Assembly: GCF_028453695.1 (NCBI RefSeq)
Contig: NC_135778.1
Span: 26,773,214 to 26,837,213, forward strand
Direction: 5' to 3'
Source: Augochlora pura
Taxonomy: Eukaryota; Arthropoda; Insecta; Hymenoptera; Halictidae
Length of the DNA stretch: 64,000 nt
The stretch's first letter is position 1. The number at the start of each line of letters is the position of its first letter. The notes beneath the pieces were generated by a model. The model ran no database searches. It was given only the letters and a program-made list of their open reading frames with translations, and had not been told where the DNA came from. Of the stretch, positions 21,061 to 34,562 are shown one piece after another. The translations under genes and the position numbers were made by a program.

Positions 21061-24060
21061 ATGATCGAGTCCTTTAGAGGAAATCCTCGAGCAGACGACG
21101 TGCTATCTCCTGCGCCCCATCGGCTCAATTTCCATGGCGTGACGCTGCAGGCAGGTTCCGCGCATTTCATGGCCAATGTGCCCTCCGCAGAGTAGCCTCC
21201 CCATCCACCGGCTGGCCTTTAGAGCCGACGAAGACCTCGTTATCAATGGTGTGCACGTGAAATCCTTGCCGGTCCACAATGACGGCGTAGCGGCCAGCTA
21301 AATCTTCGACCCTTGAAAACGCCTCGTCCTACAGGCGTCGGAGGTCGGTAGCCGGGAGCTACGACTACTCCCCACCTAGGTCCCCGTCCTCCGGGCCCTC
21401 GTGGACCAGGCATCTCGGGCTAGTTCTCTCTTTATGTAAGCGCATCGCAACCGAACAGTCGGGCGACTAATTGAATTAAATCCGAAAGCTACTCGATTGT
21501 ACTTTAGATCACGGTCCCCCGTGCTGGACCGCGTGCGTAGGACCTCTTCGAGGTCCCGCGTGTGGCCCGGCGGGGGCCGACGTAGGTCTCGATCGCTCTA
21601 TTACTCGTTAGTTGATCGTTAGAATCGCTGTCGCTGTTGTAACATCGATGTATCGCCAAGCAAAGCATAGGTAAGCCGCGAAAGACGAAGTCGGTACGAG
21701 GTTGATCGTGACACGATGCCTACCGACGGACAACATTGGTGAAAATCATGCACAGGTAGTTAGGAAAAATGAAACCGGAAGGGTGTCCTCGAGCCAGGAC
21801 AGAACACGCGACCGGTTCGCGCTAGAACTACCCAGACGTCGGTCTTTTACCATGGCCGATCCCACGGTTGCCGCCACGAAAGTTCACCGGAAGCAAAACT
21901 CAATTAGACGTTCATTGTGTACATAAGGCGAGGGTTCGGCGACCCCGTCGTGTTTTTATAAAAATGAGACCACAGGTAACCAAGCCGACCTCGGCTGTCC
22001 GGTAGTTCTAGCGTCGCGCGTCACCGTAGGAATTTATCTAAGGTAGTAGCTGTTAAGTCGACGAGTAAAATCGGAGACGAGGATTCGAATATATAATGAC
22101 AAAACTGTAGCGTGTTAGAAGACACTCGTGTAGCGGATCCTGTCTAATTAAGCGCACAGGATTCAAACGAGTACTATGGTATAGTTAAACGACAATCACT
22201 CGAGTCTCTGTATCGAATATCATTTTCCACGGGAAGAACAAAAGTAAAAGAAAGAAATGCGAATCCTTGAGCCATCGGAGAAGCTGTCGATTATCCTTCC
22301 TCGCGTCACCTCGTTTCATTTCGGTTCGTTTTCTCTCTTCGGCGACGTTCACGTCGTCCTCTGTTCAAACCTTCTCGCCTGCCCCAAGAGTGGCTTCCTC
22401 AATTCATTTGGACCGCTCCGAATCCGACAATCCAGTATTTACATCGTTTACCTAACACCCTCTTTGACAACAATAGCCTAAAAGTAGCTTACCAATCCTC
22501 AGGACTTCCAGTCTGAATCGCTCTTCGTTCGCTAGCAGCAGCTGTCTTCATTGGGAGATAGCCCAATTCGAATCTAGCCAGGGTCTCGACTAGATCTAGA
22601 CTCTGACAGCTAAAAACACCTGGCCTCGACTTAACCAGTATCCAACACGAGTCCAACAAGACCTAAGGACTGATAAAGCCTAACATAGATCACTTTGGAC
22701 ACTGGTAGTTAACGAAACCTAGCCTAAGTTCACCCAGATTCTGTCTGGATCTAGCTTCAGCCCTAGTAGCTAACTAAGATCTAGCTCAGCCTGGCCTAAC
22801 TTTGAACGAATAATACCTAGCTCGTAATCCTGAATCCATCGACCTAACAGAGGCCTAACAATTAGATACAAGTGCTCGGCCGACCCGAGATGAAGCCAGC
22901 TGATACGGCGGCAAAGAGGTAGTCTCAGCTGGAAGCTAGTTCTTGCCTTTGTTCCAAGGAAAATCGAAGTTCAGACATGAGGGGGACAATTAACGGGGAT
23001 GCAGTTGTGGGCCAGGAATTGCGTTGCAAGTCACAATCAGCTCGCCTCCGGCAAGACAAATCAATTTTCATTTTGTACGAGGAACAAGCGGAACCGTTTT
23101 ACGCGCGAATCAATTGTCAGGGCGGGCGTTTTTATGGTTAAGCTCTTTCTAGTTGGTTCGATTAGGTGATTAGTTCTCGTAACGCGGAGATACCTAGGTA
23201 GCTCCGGGTGTATAGCTATTCCGAAGCACAAAAGTAAAACCGGAGGAGGTACAGACGCTAGACAAAAATACAATCGGTTCTCGCCACGCGATCGCTCGCT
23301 ATTGAATTGTACGCTGTTCGGGGACGTAGACGACCGACCATGCCCGATACCTGTCAGTGCCAACATTTCGTGTTTCCCAGGTCAGTTCATGGATTCGTTG
23401 AATCTCGTGGTGCTCGGGAACGAAACAGTGACGAATGACGGTGGATACGATACACGATCCGCGGATCCACGAGGGAGTAATAGACGAGTTAGGCTTAGAC
23501 CCCAAGGCCTAAGATCTCAAGGTCCGGATGTAGATAGTTAGTCGAGTTGACTCGAAGGGAATCTCAAGTACCGGGAGAGTTAGATAGCCAGTTTCGTTAT
23601 GGGTCCTAGATCCTGTGATCCCTGGATCAGGGATCCGGGATGGAACCGACGATCGCGACCAATTGTGAGGATTCAGCTGTGTTCGATCAATGTATAGTTC
23701 AATGTCGACCGATGATTCCTATGAAGCATTTACACCGACGCTCACCTATTCACCGGTTTGCATTTATACACATAGAAGGTACATACACCGAGACACATAC
23801 ACACACACAAACGGGCCTACACACGCGCGCACACAATCACACAGAGACACAAACTCACACACCGACACCGAGAGCCACAGGCGCACATATTCGGCAGAAG
23901 TATGGGCACATACCGATCGCTCTTCCACGTGTCTTCTTTCGGCACGACGCGATTAATTATACACGATTTACTACTACGATTTTTATACCTCAATTACAGA
24001 GCCTCCCTGCAGAAAGTATTTTCCGATTTATGCGAGTTTACGCGCATAAAGGCGGCCCCG
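21061..24060. other. Intergenic sequence, no gene identified
   Basis: Holds a degenerate repeat region at about 22550-22880 built on CTAGATCTAGC/GCCTAACTT-like pieces, and CA-rich sequence near 23790-23870. No supported exon. Confidence 0.4.
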
Positions 24061-24066
24061 GAAGCG

Positions 24067-24080
24067 CCCCCCCCCCCCCC
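24067..24080 (+). repeat. C homopolymer, 14 nt
   Basis: Uninterrupted run of 14 C on the plus strand. Confidence 0.9.
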
Positions 24081-24840
24081 GCACGGCAAACGCGTTTCCG
24101 TTTTCGTTTCTGCTCCTCCGACCTCGGTAATGTGATATCGACGCTAAAAACCGAAGCGCAGCGCTGTCTCTCGGCAAGGACGCCACCGAAAACCGGTCAC
24201 GAGCGCCGTGCCACGCCCACCGCTTCCTAGGAACGCCTTCTGGGAGTGGTCGGGCCGAAAACGTTCAATCGCGCAGCACCTTCTGCGAAACGGTCCCTTG
24301 CTTCGCTACAGGCTCGCACGGGGACCCGAGCAGAGTACTTGTAGAGAGGCATCGTTGCGTTCTAATACGTCAAAGAAATTGTCAATCATTTTTTCACAAG
24401 CGTAGCATAGCAATCCCATGACCAGACCGCGGATTTTATGCACCAGCGTGTGCGACAAACGAGCAGTCTTCTTTTTCTTTCTTTTTCTTTTTCATGTGCA
24501 GCGAGACAATTTTTCCAGTTCTGTCCGTCGTTCTTACTTGCAGAAAAAAACATGTTTATGACACGCATAAACATTCGTGGCCCAGTCGTGGGTGGGTTAT
24601 AGGTTTAATCGCGGGCGGAAGGGGAGCGGATTGTGATCATGTTTGTAGATGCCCTCGAGTGTTCGTTTACCTAGAGATAGCGCCACTGTCGCTTCCGGGG
24701 CGGGTCTTTCGACGTCTTTCATGCGTCTTGCGATGGGGACGCGCCACACCTTCTTCGAACGAGCATTTTTTCATCGACGTTCACAAACAAAACAAAAAAA
24801 CCCGTACGTTGACTTCCGTATCGTAACTTTTTAGCGTCGT

Positions 24841-25325
24841 TTTTTTTATTATTATTACTATTACTACACTACTCTACTATTACTATTATTATTATTATTA
24901 ATATTATTATTATTATTAATATTATTATTTGTTCCGCGATTGCGTCGCCTTATTTTCTTCATTCTCCGATGTTTCTTTCTGTATTCGTTTTTTTTTTATT
25001 ACCCACGATTATACTACCTACTACTATACTATACTATACTATGCTATTACTACTACTCTTATACTACTGCTATTACTATCACTATTACTACTCTTATGCT
25101 ACCGCTATTACTACCACTACTCTACTACTACGACTACTACTACCACTATTACTACTACTACTACTACTACTACTACTACAACTACTACTATTACTATACT
25201 ACTACTACTACCACTATTACTATTACTACTACTACTCTACTACTACTATTACTACTATTACTACTACTACTCTTATACTATACTATTACTACTACTATTA
25301 CTATTATTATAATTATCGCTATTTT
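24841..25325. repeat. (TAC)n / (TAT)n trinucleotide microsatellite, ~480 bp
   Basis: Nearly continuous ACT/TAC and ATT trinucleotides. All three forward frames stay open as Leu/Tyr/Thr-rich peptides, an artefact of the repeat and not a gene. Confidence 0.95.
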
Positions 25326-26022
25326 TTAATCATCACCGTTTATCGCCTACGTTCGTTACTATTAATCCAGCGTCTAATTAATAATTATAACTCATTTATA
25401 CTTTACTCTTTACATCATTATTCCCTAGATCGTACTCCCCTATTTACCTATTTCGTTACTCTGTTTATGATTCCTTTTTTTTTTTTAATTAATTCTCTAA
25501 CTCTTAGACTACCATTTCGCGTAAATTAGTTCGAAAGCAGAGCACGAGCTTAGTTTTTAAAAGGAAAAAAGAGAACAGACGAAAACATACAGTGGTGAAA
25601 AAGCGAAAGCGGTCGAAGAAAATGGAAAACTAAGACAAAAAAAAAAGATACGAAAGCTGACGATGGTGATGCTGATGATAACGATGATGGCGATGATGAT
25701 GATAACGAGAGCGAACGCGCGAGGTGTCGTTATCGTTTTGTTCATCGTTACCATCATCGGGAGAGGTGTTTTTTTGTAAGATCGAGCGTTTTAATTTTAG
25801 TTGGACCTTAGTATAGGCTCGTTAACGTTTTTTAACTGATCGGCGCTACTCTATTGTCTCTAATCTGTCCCATCTGTCACTACTCGGACTATCTCCCCGA
25901 GATCTCTCTATTCTATACTATCATGCTTACTTCTCATAGTGATTCTATTCTATCTATTTCTCTCTGTCACTCTGTGTCTATCTCTCACCCTCTATCACTA
26001 TTTTTCTTCTTCTCTCTTTTTA

Positions 26023-26030
<8 letters not shown>

Positions 26031-26076
<46 letters not shown>

Positions 26077-26078
26077 TC
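26031..26078 (+). repeat. (TC)n microsatellite
   Basis: More than 20 CT dinucleotides, within a longer pyrimidine-rich stretch from about 25930. Confidence 0.95.
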
Positions 26079-26672
26079 AATACGTACATCGTATACCTTT
26101 GTATTACTTCTACTCTTATCATTGGACTGCTGGCAATCATGCATCGAAAACGTAGCATGGACTATACAGAACATGTCCGACAAGCTGACAAGCAGATTTC
26201 TTTCAATTATTTTCGATTGCATAATCGTCGGCGGTCCACTATTACTATTACTCTTACTATATCTACTACTGTATTGTCTACTTACTACTATTACTACTAG
26301 TAGCGCTACTATCTCCGCCTATAGACCTAAGTTGCCTCGTCCCGTTGACGCGAGCTCTCTCGACCATCAATATCTCGGTATTTTACGAAACCGATTGGAA
26401 CGCTGTTTTTTCTGTTCCACCCTCTGCCGGCCAGAATGAAATTCCGCAACGCTCGTTGGGAAATCGTCACGTCACGGAAATCGTTTGATGAAAATTGCTG
26501 CTCGTTAATTCGGAAGCAGAGGGGTGGGGTGCGAGCACGTCGAGGCCGCGATCGACGGAACGAGGCGATTGGAATTTTTTACCACTCACTGTACGCCATC
26601 CGCGATTTTTGCGACAAACGTGAGCCTGTTCTTTAGTTTCTCGCCTTTATGCTCGCCGAAGTATTTTTCCAA

Positions 26673-26689
26673 CCCCCCCCCCCCCCCCC
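26673..26689 (+). repeat. C homopolymer, 17 nt
   Basis: Uninterrupted run of 17 C on the plus strand. Confidence 0.95.
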
Positions 26690-29600
26690 GCACACCCTTC
26701 CCGATTCCCGCTTATCGCAGAAATCCCAGAAACTTCTATATGCGAAGAAACAAACCGACCGACGATAAAAAAAGTGTTTTTGTACACACCAAAACTCTTC
26801 TATTCGCCTGTAACCCGCGTGAACTTTTCAATTTTTTTTTTCTTTTCCGCAACCCACATACCCCTCCACTACGCGTTTTACTTTTCTCTCTGTCCTGCTA
26901 CCGGTAAAAATGACCGAGTGTCGAAGGAAGGGAAGGAAACAAAAAAAAGAGAAACAAAAACAGAACACGAGACGAGATTATCATTCGCCAGCGAGCGGGC
27001 AAAGAACTATACGTATATACATATAGCCGATTTGTCAAGAAAACGCAAAAATGAATGGAAAGATAAATAAACCTGTCCGTTTTTTGTGTTCTTTCTGTGT
27101 GTCCAACTGCACTCTCCTCTACCCACCCACTGTTTTCACGGCGGGGCACAAGCGGTTTTTCCGTCGCGCGCCGTTCTTACAGAGATTTCGCGGAAATTGC
27201 GGTCGAAAACTGCGAACGCGCAAGATATTGGAACACCGCTGACGAGCGGACGCGGCCGTGCAAAAATTTCTTGTGTCCCCCACACTCTTTACACCTCTCA
27301 CCGAGCTGATTCTTTTTATTCTCGAAACAATGAAAACAACAAATCCGCCACGACAATCGATTGCTCGCGACGTTTCGGGTGTCCACCGTTTTTCTGACCG
27401 TTCGAAGAAACAATCAGAGAACAATCAGCGTCAGGGTCTCTTCCCGGACATCTTATTTTTTAATACTCCTTTTCAGAGTTTCATCGACGCGCTATTTCCC
27501 TGGTGGCTGCCTCGAATCACAGTTCGACGCGTCCTTAAATCATTAACAATCTTTCTCTACACTATTCAAATTCTTAATTATTAACTTGGTCTTACTTTTC
27601 GTAACCCCTTGCCGTATCATTTTCTTCATAGTTACAATGGTAAACGCCTTCTCGATTCTAATTATTTCTTAGGAGAAAGAGGCAATTTATATTTATTCTA
27701 TGCCCACGTTTACTAGAACGATTAAATACTGATCACAAGTCGGCTGATTTTTATTCCGACTTAAAACGACGGAGTAACAATTATATATAACAGGATATTA
27801 ACAGAAATCTCCGTCACGAGTCTGACTCGTTGAAGTACGGCAAGGGGTTAAATAAATATCACCGTCACTCCTCCCAGGAAAATTAGAAGAAAAATATTTT
27901 CATTTCAAAGCAAACTACGATCTTCTTTCTGACATACTTATTTACTTTTATTTCTCGCGGAGCGTCCAACTGTGAATCGGTGCAGAAAACTTTCTCACAC
28001 ACCATTTCTCTTCCCCGTCGCGTTTCGGGATCACGCGAGCCTCGATGCCGCAGATTTTCTAGGTTTTTCGCGAGTTTAGCCGAGATCTCCGAGCATTGTC
28101 TTTTGTGGAGAATGTTTGCCGCACCGGAAACGAGGGGCAGCATCCTCCATTTTGTCCCTTGACCGAGGCGTTCGAGGGACGCCATGCGAAACCAGGCGAG
28201 CGTTTAAGCGCGAGATTTCACGGTGAACGGCACTGCCGACGGGATTTTCGGGGAGCGTTCCATTGAACCGAGTGCTTCGCTGACTTTTCTTACAGGAGAG
28301 ACCGTTCCGCGTAGGAATGATCGCGGGATGCGCAAGATCTGAGTTGCTCTCGATTGACTCGCCCTCGGAGACGAAAGCGTCTCGGAGGATCTAGAAGACC
28401 GAGGACCGATGTCCCGAAGACGAGAACGAGGAAAGAGAGACTTTCTTGCGCACAAGCTTGCCCAGAACAATCGTTAGGAATCGTGCCTAGATATTTAAAA
28501 TGCGTATTCTATGGGATCAACGTGATTACCTTTTTAGAGTCTGATGAGAATGAGAGAGATAGAGCGCGTGAGTGTGTGCTTGTGATCGTGCGAGTGATAG
28601 AGAGAAATAGAGGGAGAAAGCGAGAGTATAGAGTGGATCGACGATTAAAGAAATCTGCGCTCGACAATGAAGCAAATTGATCCGCCTCGCTGCGATCGAG
28701 GTTAGATCGTGGCCGGTGGATCGGTCGGTGGATCGACAGGTCTAATATGCACAAGTGAACCGGAAACCACGTGCCCAACCTGCGCGCTGATCAAAATATC
28801 GCGGTGGACCCGTGAGAATTAATTGTAAAATTTTGCATTGATTTTGCTTTCTGACACTGCGGTATTTTTGCAAGCTGACAATGCATCGACACGTGTTTCC
28901 GAGACGCCAGGGTCCATTGGCAGTGTCCATCCGTCTTTTTTTATCGTAGGTGAAAGTAGAGGAAATAATAATCATTGTGCCCGTTTTAATTGTACGATGT
29001 AGAAACTTTCATGGAATTTCTGTCGGTTTCACGATGGGCACTGCTTTGGTCCCTGGAGTGCTTGACCATCAACCGCGTTTTCATTTTGTATTGTCAACCA
29101 CGGTAGCACAAATGAAATCTACACACTTAATGGCACACCTTCTGGCACATATTCTGTTCTACTTGTATCTATTACCTACGTGTAGCCCTACATCTGTCTC
29201 TGTATACTATTTACAAACCATATATCTATATATATATACATGTATACATATACGCATAACTCGATGTATGTACATATAATGTGTGTCCTTCTCCCTTTTC
29301 TACCTGCATCTCCAGCACGATATTCTATAGCGATACTTCTCTTCCAGCTCGATACCGACCACAAAATCTCGCTATTCTACTGCCTATCCATCGTCTTCCT
29401 CCTCTTCGACAACTCACAAACGGCCTACCGCTGCGTTCGGCAGTAACTTTTTACAATTTATTCTTGCAAAAAGTCGACAACAGTCTGAGAAATGTTTTCT
29501 TTATTTCTAGAAACGCTCCCAGCCGTCTGGGAGACACTTTTCCACGAAAGGGGAACGCGAGCCTAAATGTCTAACGATTAGACCGTAATTGAGCAGCAAC

Positions 29601-29780
29601 TTTTTGCAGGAAGAAGTCTATCTTCACTGTCGCTATCAGTGTCACCCGACGCTTCGACCTTCTATGACCTTCGCTAGAGCGATTGTCTGTCACTGTTTCG
29701 TCGCTGGTAGAACTTATGTCTTACTTGATATTTGTTGACTAAAATACACATAAATTGGAGACGATATTATTGGATTAAAT
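26690..29780. other. Intergenic sequence, no gene identified
   Basis: Apart from one TTAA element (27601-27851) and a TA-rich patch near 29225-29280, no repeat family, RNA gene or splice-supported exon was recognised. Confidence 0.4.
27601..27851. mobile_element. TTAA-flanked non-autonomous element, copy 4
   Basis: 251 bp from GTAACCCCTTGCCGTAT to TACGGCAAGGGGTTAA. The inverted ends match over about 15 bp. The palindrome ACGAGTCTGACTCGT lies at 27816-27830, near the right end as in copy 1. The left TTAA is changed to GTAA. Confidence 0.7.
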
Positions 29781-29784
29781 GTTG

Positions 29785-30118
29785 GCGAGAGACGTAGTGA
29801 AACGTCCTTTAAAATGCATTTTGTTCCAAGTTGATAGCTTAATTGGTTCTCGAGATACAAGGACTCGAAGTTTGCGCGGTGGTTGTTCTATTCTCAGAAG
29901 TAGCGTGCGCGCCGACTAGGGATGGTACGCTCACGTGATCAACGCTAGCGTGGCTGACGCTCGCGTGACCACCGCTAGCGTGGCCCACACTAAGTAGCGT
30001 GAGCGTGCATACAGGCGTCGAAGATCAGGGTCCTCTTTGGACGGCGATATCTCGAGAACCAGAAGAGATATCGATTCCGAAAAAACGGCATTTTAAAGGC
30101 GAAGCTGTCGCGCTTCCA
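29785..30118. repeat. Fold-back (inverted repeat) element with GCTAGCGTG core repeats
   Basis: The left arm (29785-29870) contains CTTTAAAATGCATTTTGTTC and GGTTCTCGAGATAC; the right arm (about 30035-30118) contains GATATCTCGAGAACC and CGGCATTTTAAAGGCG in inverted order. The loop holds a 30-bp direct duplication around GCTAGCGTGGC (29944 and 29974), plus ACGCTCACG (29928) and its complement CGTGAGCGT (29998). Confidence 0.6.
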
Positions 30119-33100
30119 ACAGCGTTTATTTCGCTGAATCAGTGCTGTTCTTTTCCAAGAGACAAATGTTCGAAATTCCATAAATGTTTCAATCGGGTTT
30201 CTTTTCGACGCGAGACAACAGTGACAGACAGTTCCCTTTTCAATTATCAATAGCAATCTGTTGCATGACGCTGTTAGAGAAACGAACACGTTTAGAATGT
30301 GCATTAGGGACACCTGTCTCCGATCTATAACAATTAGCAGACCGTGGATCTTTATGTGACCACGAATTTCTCCCGATGATTTCACGAGATCACGGTTTTT
30401 CGGAAGATCTAATTGGTATTTCTGTTTGACACGAAGCACAGAGATCGCAGTGTACGAACGATTTTAGCGTTAGTGAAACGAGAGATGGGAAAAAATATTC
30501 AGATTATGCGCTTTAAAGAACAAAACCGGACGGGAGTTGTGAAAATTTTGCAAATTAAACGTTTCGGATTGTATTTAACTGTTAGATGTCCGGCTTTCTG
30601 TGATGAGATCAGGCTATCTCGAGGACGGGGATTTGTTCGACGGAAATCGTGCTGTTTATTGTTTGACAGAGGAATGGGGAATGCGAAGTAGAGAACCCGG
30701 TTGGTCTCTTTTCGACTTTCTGGTACTTTTCCCTTTGTCGGGCGGGGTAGAGTGTCCTCTCGCGACCGTCACGAGGCAGGACACGAGACAAAGGACCGTA
30801 AGAGAGCCCCGAGGAGAGAGACTATCCTTCTGAACGTGTGAATGGTGGCGAGAGCGAGGAGAGAATGAGAAACTGTTTCTGTTTCTACTCGGTACCCGAG
30901 CCTCTTCGGGACGCGTCTGAACACTTCGATATAGAAGTATAAAGTCAATTGCCCGTAATTTATCGTGTAACAAAGTCGACTGTAATTAGTCGAGGTAAGG
31001 TAACCGATACTCGCGACAGTATTGTAGATAATATACGTTTAACGAGAGGGGTCAATGCTGGTGGTTGGTTGCTCGACGAACTCTTTTTTTAAATAACATT
31101 GCTCACAACCGAGAAAAACTGTCCTGGTCGATCGTTCGCCGCGTGGCGGAGCGATCCGATGGATCGTACGGACAATCAGGCATTCAGTTCGACGACAATT
31201 TGGCGGGAGAAATTGTTCGGCGTTCGCCGCGCGTCGAACGGTCGGCCATGATCCAAAAAACAGAAGAGACTACGACGAACCAGTATTGACACGGAGCACC
31301 ACACGCCAGGACACAGGCCACACATATGTAATAACACAGAGTGAGAGACAGACACACACTGACGTGGATAGAACACAAAAGAGGGAGAAAAAGGATATTG
31401 ATAAGGAACGTTGTATAATGTTTTATTGTCGCTCGGATAAGTCGACGTAGTTTCGCGAATTATTAGCTGGTAATTAACGATTAATGAGCGATATTGAAAC
31501 ACTTGCCGAGCCACTTTTTACGAGAACGGAGAAAAGAGACCCTTTCTGTTCGTTTGCGGGATCCCGTGGCGAGAGGGCGCGGGGTGGTTCCGGAGAATGG
31601 CGGATGTTAACCGCGTTCTATTTTTGCAATCGCGCCGGGGAGGTTCCTTTGTTCCCGAACCCGGGTAACGGAGATCGGAATCCGAAAAAAAGAACCGTAC
31701 GCACGTTCATTTCGAATTCCATTAACCTCTCCGGCTTTTGTAATCAAAGAACCGCGACTGCGCCGAGCGAAAAAAAAAGTGGCTCCATTCTTTCGTTGGC
31801 GTTACAGAGACGGGATACCGCCCACGTTAATTAAACAAAATCTCCGGGGGAATAGAAAACGGGGGGAGGGAGGGGGACGAAGCTCGCCTGAGTAACGGAG
31901 GCAGATGTTGGTCGAAGCACCGGTCTATATATCATAGCGAATTTGAACGAAAACGAAACCGTTGGGGGAACGCGAGGAGTCGTCGATGCGAATGACTTCC
32001 TCGAGGGAGGAAGCCTTCCTTTCTTCCTCGGTACCACTTCACCTGATTCTTTCGCGCGAACTATCATTTCAGGCCATCCGAGCTCGGACCGTCCTTCGAA
32101 TGGCCGCGGAGAAATTTTATCAGAATTTTTGCCAAATTCTTTTGACCATGGTACAGTCGTTGTCGTCAAATGGTCGAACGTCGTTATCGAGACGTTTTCC
32201 ATCGATGTTCATCCATTTTCCGTTCAGTCGAATTGTTTGAAAAATTGCGCATTGTCCGAAACAGAAAATGGGTGAATCTTCGCTCGAGGATTGTTCCCCC
32301 CGCTTCTAGCGGGGAGCGGGGATGAAATGCTGTGCTCGCCGTAAGCGCGTCACTGGCTCGGAAACGTGTACTGTAGCATAATGGATGTGATGTTAAAAAG
32401 ATGTTTAGCTGTTTATGTCTGAAGTGTTGTGTTAGTTATATTCGGAAAGTTTGAAAGTATATGATCGAGATTTGAAGAAAAAATAAAAGGAACTAATATT
32501 CGATGATATGGGGAAAAAGGATTTTTGAGCTTCGATGGGCTGGAATGGTGTCTCGGCAATGAAGATCGGCGAGAATTTTAATGAAAAGTTGGGAGAGGGG
32601 GAGCGTAGGAGCGAGGCGGGGAGAGCATGGGTGAATTTGAATCGCTAATCAGAGTTGGCCGCGTGGTCGCGAGACGCGCGCGCGTTTAGGACGAATATGT
32701 TATATATAAATATGAATATTATAAATATATATATATTAATATTTAGATTTATATTAATATGTATAAGGGAATGTTACTGTATTTGCGGATATAACAGACA
32801 CAGGTGGGGTTAGAGACGAGCGACCTAGATGACGACGTTCGCGTCTTTTATATTTTTCATTGTCGGTATGTGCATTATTATATCAAATACCAAAAAAAAA
32901 GAGGAAACAATGGAAAGGCAAAACGGAAAGGGAGGGAGGCGTATTTCGTTCGCGTGGTTGTTTCTCTCTCGCGTTTGGTGCAATTAAAATGAGAAACGTT
33001 TTGTCCTGGCACGGACGCGGGGAGAGACGGGAAATTCTATGGAAAAGTTCGAACGCTGTTTCGCGGTGGAGAGAGTAACAATTTTCAGTATTAATCGACG

Positions 33101-34500
33101 GTGGTGCGGCGGCCGAGGAGGCAGCGCAACCTGTGTGCTTACGCAACGATCGCGGTTCAAATGTGCTACCTTGTCGCCTCGTATGTGCGGAGGGATCAAT
33201 TATTAACGTTTAAAGTACGAGGACACGGACATTATCTTCGAGAATATCGAACGGTGTATCTCTCAGCGGGATGAAGGTGTATTTCGGATTTCGTCTTCCT
33301 TCGATCATCGTTTCCGCAATGGAAAACAAAAAAAAAAGAACACAGAGGAAAAGATAAACTGAGAAATCATCTACGAAGGCTGCGCTGGCTTCTCCCTGGC
33401 ACGGGCACACGTCGCTTCTAACATTCCGACTTTTTTTAAGAACAATGAAGCGTGTTTTCTCGACCTAAATATAATTCCATTATACCTTTTCCGCCCCCCA
33501 CATTTCACTGTCTGCGTGATCGTCGAACGATAAATTTAACAAACCCGTAAAAAAAAAGAGAAAAAAATGTATAGACACTAAGAAGTTAAAGAATTACAAT
33601 AGATCGTAAAACAGAAAACAAAAAAATAAGGGAGGAGGAGGAGGAGGAGGAGGATGGGAGGTATGATCGTATTGTTTCGCGATTCCGTTCGGCCGATGTG
33701 ATTATTGCGCAATAGTTTCATTCGCCGCCGTTTAAACAAAAAACAAAATGGTTCGTTTCCACGATGTAAATACGTTCGTAAAAAAAAGCTTCCTTGGCAG
33801 TAAAAGCGACGACGAGAGAGGAGATAAACGCTAGCTAATGTTAATGAAATTTACATAAAAATAAGTTCGCTGTTGGACTGTTTTTTATAACGCAAACGAT
33901 TTTGTGGCGATGCAGCACATACACACACACACACACAAATGCAAACTTGCATACACACAGAGAGACATGCAAAACACACCGTGAATCGACGATATATGAA
34001 GACTTAGCATTAATTTGTCCGGAATTGCCGCTGAACAAAAATGAAAACAATTGATTATGGATCGTGTGTAACCTTCGTTTCTTGTCTGATGGCAGCCGAT
34101 ATTATTTTGTAAAGATAAAGAGAAATAAATCGACAAATGTATAACAATGGCTTGTGAACAAATCAATCGTCTCGCAGAACGGACTCCGCCCTTTGAAACG
34201 AGACAAGGTAGACAATACTACGATTTTTTTTTTACGCGAGATCGCAAGCGTGCAAAGATCGATTCTTCTGTCACGATGAAACCATGGCTTCTACGTCCCG
34301 ATTTCGTTAACACCTCGTCTTCGTTAAATAGTTTATAAAAAACCCAAGCAGATCGAACGAAAGTGCAGTCTGCCCTCTTTAAAACGAGCTCAGACAGAGT
34401 GCTGTGCTATTTTTTTCAGACAAAGTTACATCAGTTTGAAGATCGCCAATTTTTCGTTGACGATGCGGTAAAGTAAACATTGAAATTCTGTAATTTACGG
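30119..34500. other. Intergenic sequence, no gene identified
   Basis: Contains a short hairpin CCCCGC/GCGGGG (32298-32314), an AT-rich patch (32695-32765), (GGA)n at 33630-33654 and a CA run near 33917-33937. A 149-codon minus-strand open frame (29990-30439) overlaps the fold-back arm and is probably repeat-derived. Confidence 0.4.
33630..33654. repeat. (GGA)n microsatellite
   Basis: Eight consecutive GGA/GAG trinucleotides. Confidence 0.95.
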
Positions 34501-34503
34501 AAA

Positions 34504-34509
34504 TTTATT
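34504..34509 (-). terminator. Polyadenylation signal AATAAA of the R&R cuticle gene
   Basis: TTTATT on the plus strand reads AATAAA on the minus strand, 54 nt after the stop codon. Confidence 0.6.
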
Positions 34510-34562
34510 TACGTCAAATACAATGTTTCTCGGGGCATCGATTTCGTCGAATCGAGGCCATC

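Noticed and set aside
24929..25529. Three overlapping Leu/Tyr/Thr-rich frames
   Set aside because: Translations of a (TAC)n/(TAT)n microsatellite; all frames are open because the repeat contains no stop codon.
25854..26439. Ser/Leu-rich frames of 148 and 166 codons
   Set aside because: They cross the (TC)n microsatellite and are compositional artefacts.
29990..30439. 149-codon minus-strand frame
   Set aside because: It overlaps the fold-back arm and has no recognisable domain; probably repeat-derived.
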